A stretch of 64,000 nucleotides of DNA from Oxytricha trifallax (Eukaryota; Ciliophora; Spirotrichea; Sporadotrichida; Oxytrichidae): positions 62,001 through 126,000 of the forward strand of contig ARYC01000584.1 of NCBI GenBank assembly GCA_000711775.1, given 5' to 3'. Below the pieces are notes generated by a model. It was given only the letters and a program-made list of their open reading frames with translations. It searched no databases and was not told where the DNA came from. The translations under genes and the position numbers were made by a program. Positions 46,901-56,809 of the stretch are shown in pieces. The first letter of the stretch is position 1. Each line of letters begins with the position of its first letter.

Positions 46901-49522
46901 TTAAAACTTGAAATTCATTAATAGGAAGAGGAACAAAGATGGAATCATTCAATGAACAAATGAAAAGGGTTGAGGCTCAAGAAATGATATCAAGATTAAG
47001 AAGCAAGGAGGATCTCTATCGATACCTTACTTAGCATGGTAAAATAAATTGATGTTAATCAACGATGTATACAGTTGGTCTATTCCTTCCAACGATGGAA
47101 GGTACTAAAATATCATTCTTAAATGCAATACTCGACGAGGAGAAGAAAGCTTTTAAAAACATAGAAATCAAACTGATTGAAATACCTAACTACCCAGAGA
47201 TTTCAGTCACAAATCTCTACGAGGATGCAATGAAAGATGATGAAGTGGTTATTTACCTTCCTAGCAAGAAGCAGCTCTCAAATAAGTTGCCTGAAAGAAA
47301 CTTCTTCTTTGGTGTTCTTGGTACAATCAAAGAGGATTATTTGAGAGAAATTATAGAAGAAGCTCATAAGAAACGCTACTCTATTTCTCCTGAAGATTAA
47401 AAGAAGCAAGGAATACTAATAAGCGAGACGTGGCTAGCAGAGCTTAAGAAGCATCCTTATCTCTCTAGTAAGCTTTGATTTATAACTTTTTAGGGAAACC
47501 TGGAACTGGTATATTTCTAATGAAAGAGAATGCAAAGGTTCACAGAGAGAGAAAGTCTCAAACCATCCATTAAGTTAGCAAAAGACTTTATAATGAAGTT
47601 TAAAAGTCTGATGAAATGAACATAGATGCTGGTGCTGGTACAAAGAGAAGAAACATGGGTCCTAGTAAAGCACCAGAGGAAGAAAAGAAAGAGAAGCCGA
47701 ATCCATTTAAGAGTTCGTTTAATATGTGAAATAATTCATTCATTTAAGTCTAACACTTATTAATAAACATTCATTCTTCCTTTCCTTGCACATATCGTAG
47801 TCTAGTCTTTACCCACTCTCTTGCAACTACTCTGTATTAAGTCTACTGTGTCGATTGGTAGATCATGCATTAGGTGATACAGCAAGAGTTTCTTGTAGTG
47901 AGTCTTAATCTAACTCCAATAGAATTCGATTCCATTAAATTGAGGACTGTAAGGAACGTTATACACAGGAGTTATCTTTAACTCTTCATAAGCTTTCTTA
48001 GATTCCTTAGTCTTATGAACTGAGAGGTTATCAACAAACAGGATGATCTCTTGATCGTTGTACTTATCTCTTAGCTTATGTAAGAACTCTATATACTGCT
48101 CTCGCTTAATAGAGCGAGGATAAATAACATAAGTTTCTAAGCCTGAATCTTCACTGATACCAGCCAAAATTGCGTGAGTGACAACCTTAACCTTTTAGTC
48201 ATACACTTCTATATTATCGTACTTCTTGTACCAAGACTTATTAATAAAGGTGTTGAACGTAAACACAGCTTCATCAGCGTGTATGAACTTGATGTTATTA
48301 TCAACAGACCTCTGCATTTAATCATATATATAGTTTAAATTATTACTATAAAATGGCAGAGTAAAGTTAATCACTCTCTTCACTCTATTGACAGTCTTGA
48401 AGATAATACCATTTCTTCAATAAATATTTGCGATAGTCTATGGTGAGATACGCATGTCAGGAAACTTGCGATGAAACATCACAGCTCGCTAGTCAAATGG
48501 GAAATGTGCCCAATACTTAAGAGTCTTAGAATCGCAGAGATATTCAATATGCTGCTTAGAGAACTTTTATTTTCTTACAGGATGTTATCAAGAACCAGAA
48601 TTGAAATGCTAAACAGCTAACAAGCAGTGATACCTTACAGTCGAAGCACTCTTACACAATAGCTTTGCAATCGCACAATAATTCATCACTGGTTTGAGTT
48701 AGTCTATATTAATACTCGCACCATACCTAAGCTTAAGCAGTAAATCTAAATATTTCTCATCATAAATAGACCCCAAAAATCGCTAATTTCTATTTCTCAT
48801 TTTGCAAACTGGCCTAATTTCTCTACTAACCCTAATAAAACCACAACTTTACCCTACTAATCAAAGCACTTATAAACCTCACTAAGGGGTTTTGGGGTTT
48901 TGAGTGTAAAGAATAAGAAGATAACTAATAAAAGTTTGAATGTCATTAACTCACTACTCCTAAAGCATCATATTCTAGAACCACAGCTGACAGCAATTAA
49001 TCATGGCTTGCATCTATTAATAAGAGCCCATAAGCTCTCTTTGAACCATAACCATTTAGTATGGCTATGTGCTCACCTTGGAAATATGATTCTTGTCATT
49101 TTAATGGCCCATTACCTGGTAGCACATTCTAATTAAGAATACCAGGGATTGCTAGATATTTTTACATATTTTATTTTACTTTCATTATTTTATAAATAAA
49201 TTTCCCCTATTTTTCATTCCTGACACTTTTTAAAAATAGTTTCTTCGTAAAAAATCTTCGATTATTTATATTTGAAAATTATTTCTATTTTATTGCTGGA
49301 TAATAATAGCACTTGCAATAGGCGAATAACATTATAGTTAATCGTTCCCCAATTAAGCAATTTAAAAGTCCTAGTAAAGTATTCCAGTGCTCTCAAAACA
49401 CCTGGGGTAACTTATTTTCTCCAAGCCCCATGAGAGAAGAGAAGGAAAATAATCAAAGCTAACTCTATGAAACAACCGGCCAATTCAGGCATTTAGACTT
49501 CAATATCAATCTATATGATTGA
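43981..49522 (+). CDS. Homeobox-like transcription factor gene interrupted by a TBE transposon
   Basis: ATG 43981 (MEQKRRIITQEIMNSQDS) to TGA 49520-49522. MDSs are 43981-44854, 48906-49147 (after pointer AGT) and 49292-49522. With the 4048-bp TBE and a 144-bp IES removed the total is 1347 nt, exactly 448 codons plus stop. Residues ~125-180 form a helix-turn-helix of homeodomain type: basic RKRQQNRIRKSEDQIQ, EKTGLSESQVYKWNWDQRKK as recognition helix. It has W, R and K at canonical places but Asp where homeodomains usually have Asn51. The rest is Ser/Gln-rich. Probably a nuclear DNA-binding regulator. The TBE lies between ISVQ and CKEQEDNQQ, so precise excision is needed for a functional product. 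Confidence 0.85.
44852..44854. repeat. Target-site duplication AGT, left copy (TBE 1)
   Basis: AGT is repeated at 48903-48905. It fits the ANT target preference known for TBE elements and doubles as the IES pointer. Confidence 0.85.
44855..44939 (+). repeat. TBE 1 terminal inverted repeat, left
   Basis: Matches the reverse complement of the right end with about two differences; starts with telomere-like repeats. Confidence 0.9.
44994..46441 (-). CDS. TBE 57K protein: C2H2 zinc fingers plus protein-kinase-like domain
   Basis: Starts MAVNLNRRAALLGAGQQ. Two C2H2 fingers follow: CQDCQNFFSTDSSLKRHMK with a distal His, and CTTCEKSYTHSAKVKKHMQ. A kinase-like domain comes next: the VAIK-like lysine in YAYKVYPF, a HRDLKPEN catalytic loop, VVIDFNRALR in place of DFG, and a WDVWAVA helix. 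The protein ends KQVKFV. The span is not a multiple of three; a one-base frameshift lies between the fingers and the kinase (about 45.9 kb). Known from TBE1 as a zinc-finger/kinase protein; its substrate is unknown. Confidence 0.85.
46442..46938. other. TBE 1 central non-coding region
   Basis: Lies between the divergent 57K and 22K starts, so probably contains both promoters. It has overlapping short inverted and direct motifs around GGTACCAA (46.61-46.68 kb). Confidence 0.5.
46939..47729 (+). CDS. TBE 22K protein with a 26-nt intron
   Basis: Starts MESFNEQMKRVEAQEMIS; the core is GLFLPTMEGTKISFLNAI and LPERNFFFGVLGTIKEDYL. A GTAAGC...TTTTTAG intron at 47468-47493 is removed to give LSRKPGTGIFLMKEN; the remainder is 765 nt, an exact codon multiple. 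It ends in a Lys/Glu-rich tail (EEEKKEKPNPFKSSFNM). One in-frame UGA at 47050-47052 interrupts the N-terminal part; copy 2 is open there. Function unknown; conserved between TBE families. Confidence 0.85.
47736..48800 (-). CDS. TBE 42K DDE transposase (Tc1/mariner-like fold)
   Basis: 354 codons plus TGA, open throughout, so this copy looks intact. It starts MRNRNQRFLGSIYDEKYLD with an N-terminal helical DNA-binding part. The DDE triad is visible: IHADEAVFTF, ILFVDNLSVH and SPQFNGIEFYW (catalytic Asp, Asp, Glu). The spacing fits the IS630/Tc1/mariner superfamily. TBE transposases are expressed during development and are needed for DNA elimination in Oxytricha (established). The start lies just inside the right inverted repeat. 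Confidence 0.92.
48818..48902 (-). repeat. TBE 1 terminal inverted repeat, right
   Basis: Ends GGGGTTTTGGGGTTTTG, followed by target duplication AGT at 48903-48905. Confidence 0.9.
49148..49291. other. IES, pointer ATTGCT
   Basis: 144 bp; removal gives QLRIPGIAGQQQHLQQANN and corrects the homeobox gene frame. Confidence 0.85.
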
Positions 49523-50206
49523 ACAAGCAATGTAGCTTTGACTACTATAATTCAAATCATTTAGCAATAACAATAAAAACCTTTTTCAGAATTATTCGTA
49601 AAAACACTTATTATACTTTTAGGGCTTAATTTTTATATTAAAATTTGTTTAAAATTAAACTAAGTAAACTAAAAAATTCTCAATAGTAAAATAACTCTAA
49701 AATGGTTATATAAAATTTTTTAATAAAATAGTTTTATGATAAAATCCTCCCAATTCTTTTTATAGAGTGATAATTAAGTCACAATTTTGTACCACTACTA
49801 TTTTTATATACAAAAAGTGAAAAAACTGTAAATATTTTTCTTTTAATTCACGTAAACTTTTAACATTCATCTTAAATATTGCCACTTTGTGTGCGTATAT
49901 TTCCAGTATAAAAAGTAAGAATCGCAATAAATAGTATATAAAAATTATAATTACTTTTTAGAGTTTTACAGGAAGAAATTCTCACCAGCTTAACCTAACC
50001 TATTATTTATTCTAGTTAGATAGTTTATATTAGAAAATAATTTTAAAATCACTACTTTATATTTTTATTGGTCCCTCTATAATTTGGGCTCACTAAATAA
50101 TTAATAAAATTTAAACCTTTATAAATTAGAAATTTTCAAAAACTAAACTATTTCACAAACCCTATCCAATTCTACACTTAATCAAACAATTCCCTTTCAA
50201 CATTAA
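49523..50206. other. AT-rich intergenic DNA
   Basis: No coding signal. It holds the 3' flank of the homeobox gene and the 5' flank of TFIIA gamma. Confidence 0.5.
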
Positions 50207-50646
50207 ATGTCCCAGCTAACTATCTACAGAGAGACAACTATAGGCGCTGCCCTTAAGGATTCTCTAAAGGAACTTGAAACTCAAATCGGCGAAGAACTCA
50301 TCGGTAAAGTCTTAATATTGAAGTTTCTTATAAAAAGGTATGTAATTTCTATAGCCAATGTTTCTCAAAAGCCTAATGTACATTCATATAAGAATTATGT
50401 AAAGTCTTAGAATCATTCGATGCAGTGATATGCGATAGATTTAAGGAGGTAAACTCCAATAACAAGTGCAAACTCCAAGGAAAATGCATTTCTTACAATA
50501 ATTGCGATGATGTGTGGCTTTTCCTACTCGATAGCTGTAGCATCAAAGGAGACGATATTGACGAAAGTGCTAAAAATTGTCGCATTGTTGCTACTGATAC
50601 TGCTAATCTTAAAATATAAGAAATATTCATAATTCTCAAATAATGA
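50207..50646 (+). CDS. TOA2/GTF2A2: Transcription initiation factor IIA, small (gamma) subunit
   Basis: RNA polymerase II general factor that stabilises TBP on promoters. One 95-bp IES with an 11-bp pointer (GTAAAGTCTTA) is removed, leaving 345 nt = 114 codons plus TGA, the normal family size (~110-120). The N-terminal four-helix part is LTIYRETTIGAALKDSLKEL, compared with YRxSSIGxALxDTL in yeast and human. The C-terminal barrel is CKLQGKCISYNNCDDVWLFL, matching the family motif xFKGxxxxYRxCDNVWTFxL. The gene stands alone in the usual single-gene style. No intron seen. Confidence 0.93.
50304..50398. other. IES, pointer GTAAAGTCTTA (11 bp)
   Basis: 95 bp; removal gives GEELIGKVLESFDAVICDRF in TFIIA gamma. 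Long pointer. Confidence 0.9.
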
Positions 50647-51125
50647 TAAATGAACCTTAGTTATATTTAATGTTGCTACTATCATGTTTTTGTAATATTA
50701 TGGGATGGGAAATTTTATTAGTTTGCATTTTTTTATTTGTAATTTTCATGGCTTTTCCGTAAATTCTTAACAAATTAAATGCTAAAAGATAAGTTAAACT
50801 ATTTTTCTAAGAGAATAAAGTCAGTTGTTGTAAAATATACAAATGTTACAAGGGATTGAAAAAAATATTTAAGTTAGAAAATACTAAAAATCAAGTAAAT
50901 TTGAAAAAATGATTGCATAGAAGAAATATATAATTGAAAGTTGATATAAATAGACTTGAATGAGTAGAAGTGGAGATAGGTTAAAAATGTAGGAAATATT
51001 TCGGAAGAAAGTTAAAGTGCCAAAAGTCGTTACTTTTTGTAAGAAAGTATAATTATATAAGAAATAATTTAAGAAAAACAAAAATTACATACAATCGAGT
51101 CCAGTCTATGTAATTACCTTTCTCC
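50647..51125. other. AT-rich flank
   Basis: No supported gene. An open minus-strand stretch here is hydrophobic and AT-driven, with no family signal. Confidence 0.4.
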
Positions 51126-51340
51126 AATATTTTTGAATAAAGAAGGCAATGCAAGACGTGAACCTGTGAGAAGAAATCAGAAGGGCGCGAAAGGCCACAG
51201 ACGAGGTGGTCAGAGACAGTGAGAGCTGAATCACTCTTAACTCATAGGTCTATAGCTCAAAATTGAATAATGTGCCGCTTGCAGGATTTATCTCAGAATT
51301 TACGTTCATACTTACCATCTTTCATTAAACCACTCTGCAT
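51126..51340 (-). other. GC-rich island: possible small gene or structured RNA
   Basis: About 200 bp of clearly higher G+C than its surroundings. On the minus strand a frame without TGA runs from ATG at 51340 (MQSGLMKDG) into NSEINPASGTLFNFELQTY and ELRVIQLSLSLTTSS, but codon style is unlike the neighbouring genes. On the + strand all frames meet TGA. It could be one MDS of a small gene, or a non-coding RNA gene (segment rich in GGGCGCGAAAGGCC). No tRNA cloverleaf was recognised. Confidence 0.35.
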
Positions 51341-52102
51341 AATGATTATCATCAGAATAAAATTGAAATAGCTTTATAAATAGTCTTAAATATAACTAAT
51401 ATAGATTTATAATTATAATTTACAAATGTTTTTAAAATAATAATTAGATTATAAAAAAAACCATGCGGGTAAGATATAGTCAATTATAAATTGACCAATT
51501 TTATTATGAATTTTTTAAAACTTAGATATCATTAATTTTGTAAGCTTTATAATTCTTTTTTACATATAATTTGAGTATTTTTCTTAATTTTAATTTTGCT
51601 TTAGGAATAATAAGCACGGACCTATTAATAAATATTATAAATAATGCCTATCCAGATAATTAAGTATTTTTGCAATAATTGACATTTAACTATTAATTTG
51701 ATAAAAAACTTAATATTTCACATATTTTTCAATGCCAATTATAATTAACTATTTTTCCTAACTTCTACATTTATAATTTTAAGTCTGCTTAACGCTAATT
51801 TTCATTTGTTATTGTTGGCAACTAAACAATTACAATTTAAATATAAAATTTACAATTAAATATAGGCGTGTTATAACAATTCAATTTAATTCATTAATTT
51901 AGGCTCTATTAATGTAATAATTATTCGAAGTTACTTTATAAATTAAATAGTATAAAGGATTCACATATAAATTTATTAAAACAAAATGTATTATAAAGAT
52001 GAAAATAGATTTTCCAAAAAAGTAAAATCATTATATATATAAATTTCCCATAATCTACCAAAAGTAACAGTAATGCTTAACATATCAGTTTTGCATATAA
52101 AT
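51341..52102. other. AT-rich intergenic DNA
   Basis: No coding or repeat structure noticed; 3' flank of the ZC2HC gene at its right end. Confidence 0.5.
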
Positions 52103-54992
52103 TCAACGTCTCATGCCGCCTCTACCTCCACGAGGACCACCACCTCTCATGGCGCTTTCCTTTGATTTATTCTGGCAGTATGGTATATGTCTTTAAGCTG
52201 CAACATCTGCAAACTTCCTTCCGCAGTATGGGCAGGGCACTCTATCATCGTACTAATCAACAGCAGGAGGCTAATAACTGCTACCGCCTCCGTTCTTGCC
52301 GCCACCGCCTCTTCTATCATCTACGCCTCTTGCTGCTCTCATGGCTTACCTGAATTATTCTGATTAGTTCTTCCATTTAGGTTATCCAGCTCCACCTCCT
52401 CGCACAGGCATATTGTTTCTATTGTTTACTGCTGCCGGTTTATTCTATGCTCCACCTCTTCCAGGTGCACCTACACGCTCTTATCTCTAAGCTTAGGCAA
52501 GAATTTTCTCTTATTCTTTGGATACTATTCTGTGGGCTAAGCTGTTAAACACTTTACGCTTCTTTTAGAACACTTTCTGACAGATTTTTGAATGCTTTGA
52601 ATAAGCTTCTGGGTTGAATGATCTTCCACATCCACCACATTAAATTATCCCAAAACTATAATAATTAGTTTATGTTGCTTTATATAATAGGTTTAATGCA
52701 ATTCATTTTTTCATTATATCGGATCATGTTGAATTGTATCACTAAAATCATCAAAATTATATAAATTCTTGCAGTTTCGCTTAAGTTATCTCACTTTTAT
52801 TACATGAAGCACTTGAATATTCAATTATGTTAAATAAGAATTTTTTGTTTCCATAATTTTAATGCTATTTAAAATCTTCTTAAGAAAAATTAAATAATGA
52901 CAAGAAATCTTGAAATTTGAATTTATTAAAAAAATGTTGAAATTGATTTACAATAAAACCTCTTAAGCAGATAAAATATATTTCATTAGTTTATAAATTT
53001 CTATTTATTTTATCCGCTTAATTATTTAATGTACTAAAGTAATTAAATTAAAATAAATTAAATTATCCATATTACATAATAATTATTTCTAGGGAATTAA
53101 TTCTCTTAGATCCATATTTGAAGGAGCTTAAAATGCCTCAGGTCCTAGATTATTGCCATACCCACCTTGATTAGTAACAATTATAAATATTGATTATTGA
53201 GATATTCTATTTAATCTATAAAAATGTATCAACTTGCTTTCTGGCAACTGCAGGAATGACTTATTTGGACACTTCATCATCATAGTTTACATACTATGGC
53301 CCATTATTATTACTGCTTTGTTAATTATTTTGATTTCTATTTGCAGCAGCATTTCTAGGTGCATTTGAAGCCATGCCTCTTCTTTATTATGGAGGAGCTT
53401 CTCGCTTCTGAGGTTAATAATTAGATTTGTGTTCTTCTATAGTTCTAGTATTATTCATGTTTCTATTATTTCCCCCGAAACCCCCTCCATTAGTGTTTTA
53501 ATGACTATTTTACGTTTCATTGTAGTCTATAGTTCGTTGAGAAGGGTTTCGGTTGTTTGCAACCGACTTTCGTTGTTAATCCAGTTATAAGTAAATTGAT
53601 TCAATAAAAATTACGATTAATGATCAATTGTAAGAGTTTCTGTTTCCGCTTGGGTTGTAGTCTTGCGGATTTTAATTGGCATACTAACTAACTCTAGGCT
53701 GGCTTTTAAGTGATTAATTGGTCTACAGACTGCTTTTTGTTGAAATTGAGTTAAGTTAGTCATATTAGTCGTAGCCAGAATTACCACCTCCTATTTTACT
53801 GTTTGAATAGCCATTTCCTCCGTAACCACTCATGCTTCCACCTCCATTTCCAAAATCAGTAGCCTTAACTGGTCCTCTGCCGCCATTAGGAGCTTAATAA
53901 CCCATGTTTCTCAATTCACCAGTGCCAAATTAGTTTCCTCCACCCATACTATAGCCACTATTTGCACCACCATAGTTCCCTGGACCATTTCTGTTATTGT
54001 AACCACCACTTCCTTTATTCATGTCATAGCCTAATTCCTGTCCTCCTCCATACTATTACTAACCATAACCTCCTTAGTTACTAAAGCCATTATCCATGCC
54101 ACCACCTCCGTAGCCTCCTCTGCTGTTATTCGATTACTTAAAACCCCAAAATAGAATTGTAAAAGAATAATAATTATATATATTTATATATTTATATATA
54201 TTTATATATGAGAATAATCCCATTCATATATGTAAGTATAGATTAAAATAATTTGATTTGATTTAGTTCTTATAAAACAAGATTATAATAATATAAAGCA
54301 ATATCTTTATGAATATTGTTTGATTACTATCTAAAACATTTAATTCTCAATAACTATATTTAGATTAAATTTTTGCAGAATACATATCTGCTAATTTTCT
54401 TAATTTGAATTATTTAAGATAATTAAAATTAAAAAAATTAAATTATCCTTTCATTTAGCTGCTTTAATGCATTAAGAAAAAAGTGAATCAGCACAGTTCG
54501 TTTTTGAAGTTTCTTATTAAAATGGAATTAATGTATAATTGTGGATAACTTTTAGATTCTAAAAATAAAAGCAAATTATTATTTGTTATTTACTTAAGTA
54601 AAAACAGTTAAACATATAATTTTATAATAAATTAGATTCTATAACTTAAAATAGTAAAATGAAACAAAAAAGATATTTTTGCATTTTTTAATATAATATA
54701 TAAATTTAAGGGTTTTTACTGCTATTATCAGTAACCACTTGATCCAGCATTCTGTTACAATTTGATTAATACATGATTATTTTCATAATTTTTAACATCA
54801 TAATATTGATTATTTCCTACTTACATGACCAGATGCAAATCCCTTAGATGAGGTACCGACTATTTAATCCTCAGCCACCCTCATTATATTGTTTTTCCTC
54901 TCTTCTCTGAGTTGCTTAGCTCTCTCTAACTGCTAACGTTTCTTGTCTGCCCAGTCATTAGCTTCAACTGAAGCATTTCTTCTAACACTCAT
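52103..54992 (-). CDS. ZC2HC1-type zinc-finger protein with Gly/Asn/Gln-rich middle
   Basis: Minus strand from MSVRRNASVEANDWADKKRQ (54992) to GGRGGMRR and TGA (complement of 52103-52105). The N-terminus is a charged helix (LERAKQLREERKNNIM). The middle (53.1-54.1 kb) is very Gly/Asn/Ser/Tyr-rich (RGGYGGGGMDNGFSNQGGYG), prion-like. The C-terminus has two C2HC fingers: CGGCGRSFNPEAYSKHSKIC and CPYCGRKFADVAAQRHIPYC, with QKVFQKKRKVFNSLAHR between them, as in ZC2HC1A/B. The finger block is joined to the middle by removing an IES with pointer AATTA, giving NMDLRELIQCGGCGRSF. Other interruptions (54.16-54.73, 53.17-53.22 and ~53.59-53.62 kb) are only approximately located. ZC2HC1 proteins are little studied; a centrosome or cilium link is reported for some. 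Confidence 0.8.
52643..53094. other. IES, pointer AATTA
   Basis: 452 bp; removal joins MDLRELIQ to CGGCGRSFNPEAY in phase on the minus strand. Confidence 0.75.
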
Positions 54993-55098
54993 TAAAGTCA
55001 ATTAAATTATAACTTATAATTAAATTATTAATTAAATTAATCATTAACTAGGGTGTTATAATACTCATATAATTATATACATCACTTGATAAATTCAC

Positions 55099-56654
55099 TC
55101 AAATTTAATTAGGGTTGCTGAGTCTGAGATAGTTACTTTTATCATGATTTCCTCTGGATTAAACCACCACTTCTATAGTATCCAATATTTTCATCTTCTA
55201 GTTTTATCTATAGCTCTATCGCATCGTATTCTACTATTATTATTTACATTATTGTCTATTTCCACTCCAATCATAATCTTGTATTCTTTTCTAAAATGGA
55301 CTGAAATCAGGAGTTTTCTCAATAAAATTGGCTACTTTTGATAAACTCAAATCGTTCAATAAATTCTATCTTAGTTATTTCTGGGCATTTATATGTTTCT
55401 TCAGTGGTCTGTACTATTATATCTATTTCTATATTAAATTGTTCTACTCAAATACATTCCCATGATATTATAAAGTATTATTCACTTTTTCTAAATTTTA
55501 AAGATTCTAACTGGGATACAGTGAGGAGTTATAATTATATAAGTTTATGCTTGAAGAGGATTCTTCATTCAAAGTTTGAGGTATTTATAGTATTTTATTA
55601 TCATATTTTTAGTTTTAAATTCTTATTATTTGTTCTCGATCAGATATACTCATAAAATTATATTAAACAATTAATTAAATTAAATAGTATAGGTTAATTC
55701 TTGAAAAATTATTTTATTTATAAAATTAGATTGAGGAGAAGTATTATGAATCAGCAATTCAGACTGGTTTAATTTGCTTAATTTAGCTTTCAATCTTTTA
55801 TTTATTTATCTCAAAAATCTCTCACTTTTAATCTACTATTACGATTCATCTTTATTAAGAATATTTTGAAACTTTATGAAACTTTTTGACTAGGAGCCTT
55901 TTAATTAAGTTTGTTCTTAATCTTTATTTATTCGAATAGACTTAAATTCTTAGGAATTTGTATTTATTCCTTAGCTTTTAATTGATTCTATGTTTAAATT
56001 GCTAGTACTAACTTTAACTAATGACTTTAGATTTTTATCTCTGTATGTTAATTTCTATCTGAAATTCTATAATCTCTAACTAAAGATTGGTTAATCTTTG
56101 TTTTTACTTTCAATTGATGATATGCTATGATTCACTCTCTATTTCTATATAATTGGCAAATTGAACTTTTCATGTTAGTTTATATGATTTGAATTTATTT
56201 TAGTGTCTAATGAGCATCTTATCGAGGGCATTCTATAATCAAAACTTACTTCTCCCTCAATACGACTCCCACTACCCTCTATGTTATCTATTGAGTGATT
56301 ATTAGTAAATCTATACTATTCGCAATTATTTTTACTGAGTAAGATATTATTTGACTGTTTTTACTGCTAGTTTTTAACATTTACAGGCGAGATACGCTTA
56401 AGATTATAATTCTTATTATTTACATACCTCCGAGTAAGTGAAATCAAAGATTAATATCGATTGTTTTCTTGATTATTTAACTCATTAATACTTTTTCTTT
56501 GCAAAATTATCATGTTACTATTATTATTTGTATTTTTACTATGTTAATGTAAAATTGGAGAGGAATTGCTCTAAATTGGCTCACTCTCATCAGAGTCTGT
56601 ACTATGCATATATCTGTGAAAGTTCTATGTATTATTTTAAGGATAATTTTCCAT
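55099..56654 (-). CDS. Asn/Gln/Ser-rich disordered protein, unknown function
   Basis: Minus strand; a ~1 kb uninterrupted MDS starts MENYPQNNTQNFHRYMHSTD and runs to about 55.65 kb (RFLRQINKRLKAKLSKLN). A second segment in another frame reads IPQTLNEESSSSINLYNYN to KVANFIEKTPDFSPFQKR, ending at TGA (complement of 55099-55101). The frame change implies an IES or intron at about 55.64-55.75 kb that I could not delimit. No domain recognised. It starts only ~155 bp from the divergent + strand gene, so the two may share a promoter region. Confidence 0.6.
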
Positions 56655-56809
56655 GATTTAATTAAAAAAATTAGATAATTAAAATATTATAGATATCTAT
56701 AAATATATATAGACTTTTTAAATTTTATAGCTATAGTGTTTGATTGTTGTAATAAAATATCTGAAATTAAATATCAAAATTCTTTAATTTATTATAAAAA
56801 TCTATTAAT

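Larger units (their letters stand above)
44855..48902 (+). mobile_element. TBE (telomere-bearing element) transposon, copy 1
   Basis: 4048 bp, ending on both sides with the 17-bp telomere-like CAAAACCCCAAAACCCC. The terminal inverted repeats (~85 bp) differ at about two positions, indicating a young insertion. It holds the three TBE genes in the known arrangement: zinc-finger/kinase 57K (left, minus), 22K (centre, plus) and 42K DDE transposase (right, minus). The size matches published TBE1 (~4.1 kb). TBE transposases are known to take part in germline genome rearrangement in Oxytricha. Confidence 0.95.

Noticed and set aside
55144-55655. Open + strand frames rich in Leu/Ile/Ser
   Set aside because: They are antisense shadows of the Asn/Gln-rich minus-strand gene.
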